From assembly GCA_003248395.1 (NCBI GenBank), contig QFNA01000082.1:1-8684 (forward strand): 8,684 bases of DNA, written 5' to 3'. A program made the position numbers and the translations under genes. The notes below the pieces were generated by a model that saw only the letters and a program-made list of their open reading frames with translations, had not been told where the DNA came from and did no database searches. This stretch comes from Citromicrobium sp. (GTDB lineage: Bacteria; Pseudomonadota; Alphaproteobacteria; Sphingomonadales; Sphingomonadaceae). The first letter of the stretch is position 1; each line of letters begins with the position of its first letter. Below, one piece after another: positions 7,257 to 8,684 of the stretch.

Positions 7257-7305
7257 ATGACATATCATTTCTATTTGCGGAATTTCGCATGATATGTCAT
7301 ATGTC
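7257..7305 (+). promoter_or_regulatory. Paired operators over the probable hipBA promoter
   Basis: ATGACATATCAT (7257-7268) and ATGATATGTCAT (7289-7300) are perfect reverse complements, and each is itself a 10-of-12 palindrome, so these look like two dimer-binding sites whose centres lie 32 bases (about three helical turns) apart. A further ATATGTC half-site follows at 7299-7305. A possible promoter overlaps the right site: TTGCGG (7275-7280) and TCATAT (7297-7302) with a 16-base spacer. That would put the transcript start at or just before the ATG at 7311, with no Shine-Dalgarno sequence, consistent with a leaderless message. HipB proteins repress their own promoters through paired palindromes. 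Confidence 0.65.
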
Positions 7306-7310
7306 GAGCC

Positions 7311-7652
7311 ATGCCGCGTTCGTCCCGAGCAGCTAGCGGACTACCGCCCCAGAGCCAACGTGCAATTGCACGGCTGGGCAAGGATATCGCCCTTGCTCGC
7401 CGCCGGAGAAAACTTCCTCAGCGTTTGATGGCCGAGCGCATGATCGTCTCGGTTCAAACGCTGCAACGCCTCGAAGCGGGGGATCCTACCGTGGGCCTCG
7501 CGGTTCTGGCGAGCGCCCTGCATGTCCTTGGGATGACACAGCGCCTTGCCGAGCTGGTAACCCCAGACAGTGACCGGGCCGGCATAAGCGAGGATCTGTC
7601 CCGCCTGCCCCAAAAGACCCACGCTGTCAGCGACGATGATCTGGATTTCTAG
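7311..7652 (+). CDS. hipB: HipB-like XRE-family antitoxin/repressor
   Basis: This 113-residue protein is predicted to neutralise the HipA kinase encoded next and to repress the operon. Residues 18-75 form a Cro/XRE helix-turn-helix: GKDIALARRRRKLPQRLMAE, then the recognition helix region VSVQTLQRLEAGDPTVGLAVLASALHVLG in the classic pattern. The C-terminal tail is acidic (VSDDDLDF), as often seen in HipB-type partners. The ATG at 7311 is the first in-frame start after stops and lies just right of the paired operators; no Shine-Dalgarno sequence precedes it. The ATG at 7301 is in another frame and soon meets a stop. The stop is six bases before the HipA start. Assignment rests on the helix-turn-helix and on the adjacent kinase; alone it would be just an XRE regulator. 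Confidence 0.85.
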   Translation: MPRSSRAASGLPPQSQRAIARLGKDIALARRRRKLPQRLMAERMIVSVQTLQRLEAGDPTVGLAVLASALHVLGMTQRLAELVTPDSDRAGISEDLSRLPQKTHAVSDDDLDF

Positions 7653-7658
7653 CAAGCC

Positions 7659-8684
7659 GTGACAACCATCCGCACCTATGTCTTCGTGCATCTTGAGGAG
7701 GGGCCTGTTCCGGCAGGCCTTCTCACGATGACCGATGAACCGCGCAACCAGTTTGCTACCTTCGCTTACGGGCGGCGTTATCTTGAACGCGCTGACCGTA
7801 TTGCGGTCGATCCTGTAGCTCTGCCGTTGCACGAAGCTGGAACTTCTCAAACATTCAGGACGGAAGAAGGCTTTGCCGTGTTTGGTGGCATTCGAGATGC
7901 TGCTCCTGACGGCTGGGGCCAATACCTGATGTACAAGGCGATGGGCGATCGCTTGCCGAGCGAAATCGATCTCATTCTGGCCTCGGGCGAACATCGTGTA
8001 GGGGCGCTCGCCTTTGGGCCGACATCCGCCCAGCCGGAGAGAATTACGCCATGGGGGGGTGGTTCTGCTCCGGGCGAAGAGTTCACGCTCGCAGAGCTAG
8101 CGGAAGCCGCCGAACGCGCGCAGCATGTCGACGAACTCGACGAGAACTTGAGAGCCTTGCTGGCAGCCGGATCATCTCTGGGCGGCGCCCGGCCGAAGGC
8201 TGCTACAAAAATCGGCGACCAACCTTGGATCGCGAAATTCCAGAAGCGGGGAGACAGCTTTCCCGAATGCAGGGTCGAACTAGCGACAATGCGGCTTGCC
8301 AGCGAGTGTGGTCTGGACGTTCCGCCACTCGACTTCCGCTGTGTCCTTGATCGCGACATCTATCTGATCGAGCGGTTCGATCGGATTCCTCACGGCAACT
8401 GGCTGGAACGCAGGCCCTTTGCTTCGGGGCTCACAATGCTCGGGGCGCATGAGAGCGAGGTCAGCAGCTTCAGCTATGCGGATCTCGCAGGAGCGATCCG
8501 GCAATTCGGAACCGAAGTGCGCCAGGATCTACACGAGCTATTTCGTCGAATGCTGCTCAATATCCTCGTCACGAATGATGATGACCACCTACGTAATCAT
8601 GGCTTCCTGTTCGATGGTGAGGGTTGGCGGCTATCGCCGCTTTACGATGTAGTGCCGAAACCGCAGCTGGGACTGGAGCGACGG
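7659..8684 (+). CDS. hipA: HipA-like serine/threonine kinase toxin (3' end outside window)
   Basis: 342 residues are visible from a GTG start and the frame is still open at the window edge; relatives have about 420-440. HipA kinases stall growth by phosphorylating a translation component, in E. coli glutamyl-tRNA synthetase. The N-terminal 110 or so residues are the HipA N-domain (VFVHLEEGPVPAGLL through GIRDAAPDGWGQYLM). The kinase core follows: glycine-rich GSSLGGARPKA (171-181), with serines where HipA proteins autophosphorylate; the nucleotide-binding lysine in WIAKF (Lys193); LIERFDR; the catalytic loop TNDDDHLRN (Asp308, His310, Asn313); and SPLYDVVP with the metal-binding Asp330. All expected catalytic residues are present, so the kinase looks active. 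The GTG at 7659 is the first in-frame start and lies six bases after the hipB stop, implying coupled translation; its ribosome binding site is weak. Integrity of the last 80-100 residues cannot be judged. Confidence 0.93.
   Translation, partial: MTTIRTYVFVHLEEGPVPAGLLTMTDEPRNQFATFAYGRRYLERADRIAVDPVALPLHEAGTSQTFRTEEGFAVFGGIRDAAPDGWGQYLMYKAMGDRLPSEIDLILASGEHRVGALAFGPTSAQPERITPWGGGSAPGEEFTLAELAEAAERAQHVDELDENLRALLAAGSSLGGARPKAATKIGDQPWIAKFQKRGDSFPECRVELATMRLASECGLDVPPLDFRCVLDRDIYLIERFDRIPHGNWLERRPFASGLTMLGAHESEVSSFSYADLAGAIRQFGTEVRQDLHELFRRMLLNILVTNDDDHLRNHGFLFDGEGWRLSPLYDVVPKPQLGLERR

Larger units (their letters stand above)
7003..7310. promoter_or_regulatory. Divergent control region between the primase operon and hipBA
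   Basis: These 308 bases carry no gene. The right third is AT-rich compared with the surrounding coding DNA, and inverted repeats crowd the segment (each listed separately). TCAC/GTGA half-sites recur at about 7022, 7061, 7084, 7096, 7160, 7165 and 7173. Both transcription units must start here. I could not fix a convincing promoter for the primase side. It could also hold an origin or transfer site, but there is no tandem iteron array to support that. Confidence 0.6.

Noticed and set aside
7003..7310. Replication origin or transfer origin in the divergent region
   Set aside because: The inverted repeats and adjacent primase make it tempting, but there are no tandem iterons, DnaA-box cluster or recognisable nick site.
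7341..8359. Minus-strand frames under the hipBA genes (7341-7994 and 7847-8359)
   Set aside because: They are opposite two well-supported plus-strand genes and show no domain pattern.

Overview
The window is GC-rich and, from protein style and codon use, most likely comes from an alphaproteobacterium, probably a sphingomonad. No rRNA, tRNA, CRISPR array or transposase is visible. The gene set suggests an accessory region, such as an integrative or conjugative element or a plasmid: a replication/antirestriction-type operon flanked by two toxin-antitoxin loci. No integrase, relaxase or attachment site lies in the window, so the element type is inferred.

Layout. Positions 1-849 (+) hold the 3' part of a DsbD/ScsB-type membrane thiol-disulfide reductase with a C-terminal thioredoxin domain. 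About 320 bases without a convincing gene follow (850-1173), including a 9-bp GC-rich inverted repeat. A minus-strand Phd/YefM-type antitoxin (1432-1701) and ParE/RelE-like toxin (1174-1431) come next. The toxin ends about one beta strand early and may be dead. Directly upstream on the same strand is a giant gene (1761-6014, about 1417 residues) fusing an N6-adenine-type DNA methyltransferase to a strawberry-notch-type superfamily 2 helicase. Upstream of that, also minus, is a small CHC2-zinc-finger/Toprim primase-like gene (6091-7002) with a GTG start and a good ribosome binding site.

A divergent control region of about 300 bases (7003-7310) is dense in inverted repeats. Right of it, on the plus strand, is a HipB-like repressor/antitoxin (7311-7652), followed six bases later by a HipA-like kinase toxin (from a GTG at 7659). 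The kinase has all visible catalytic motifs but runs off the window end.

How the genes may work together: the Toprim protein and the methylase-helicase look like one transcription unit acting on DNA, plausibly on DNA newly entered into a cell. The methylase-helicase architecture recalls the DarB-type antirestriction proteins of phage P1. The two toxin-antitoxin loci would stabilise the element. HipBA and the primase operon share one intergenic region, so HipB could regulate both. That coordination is inference.
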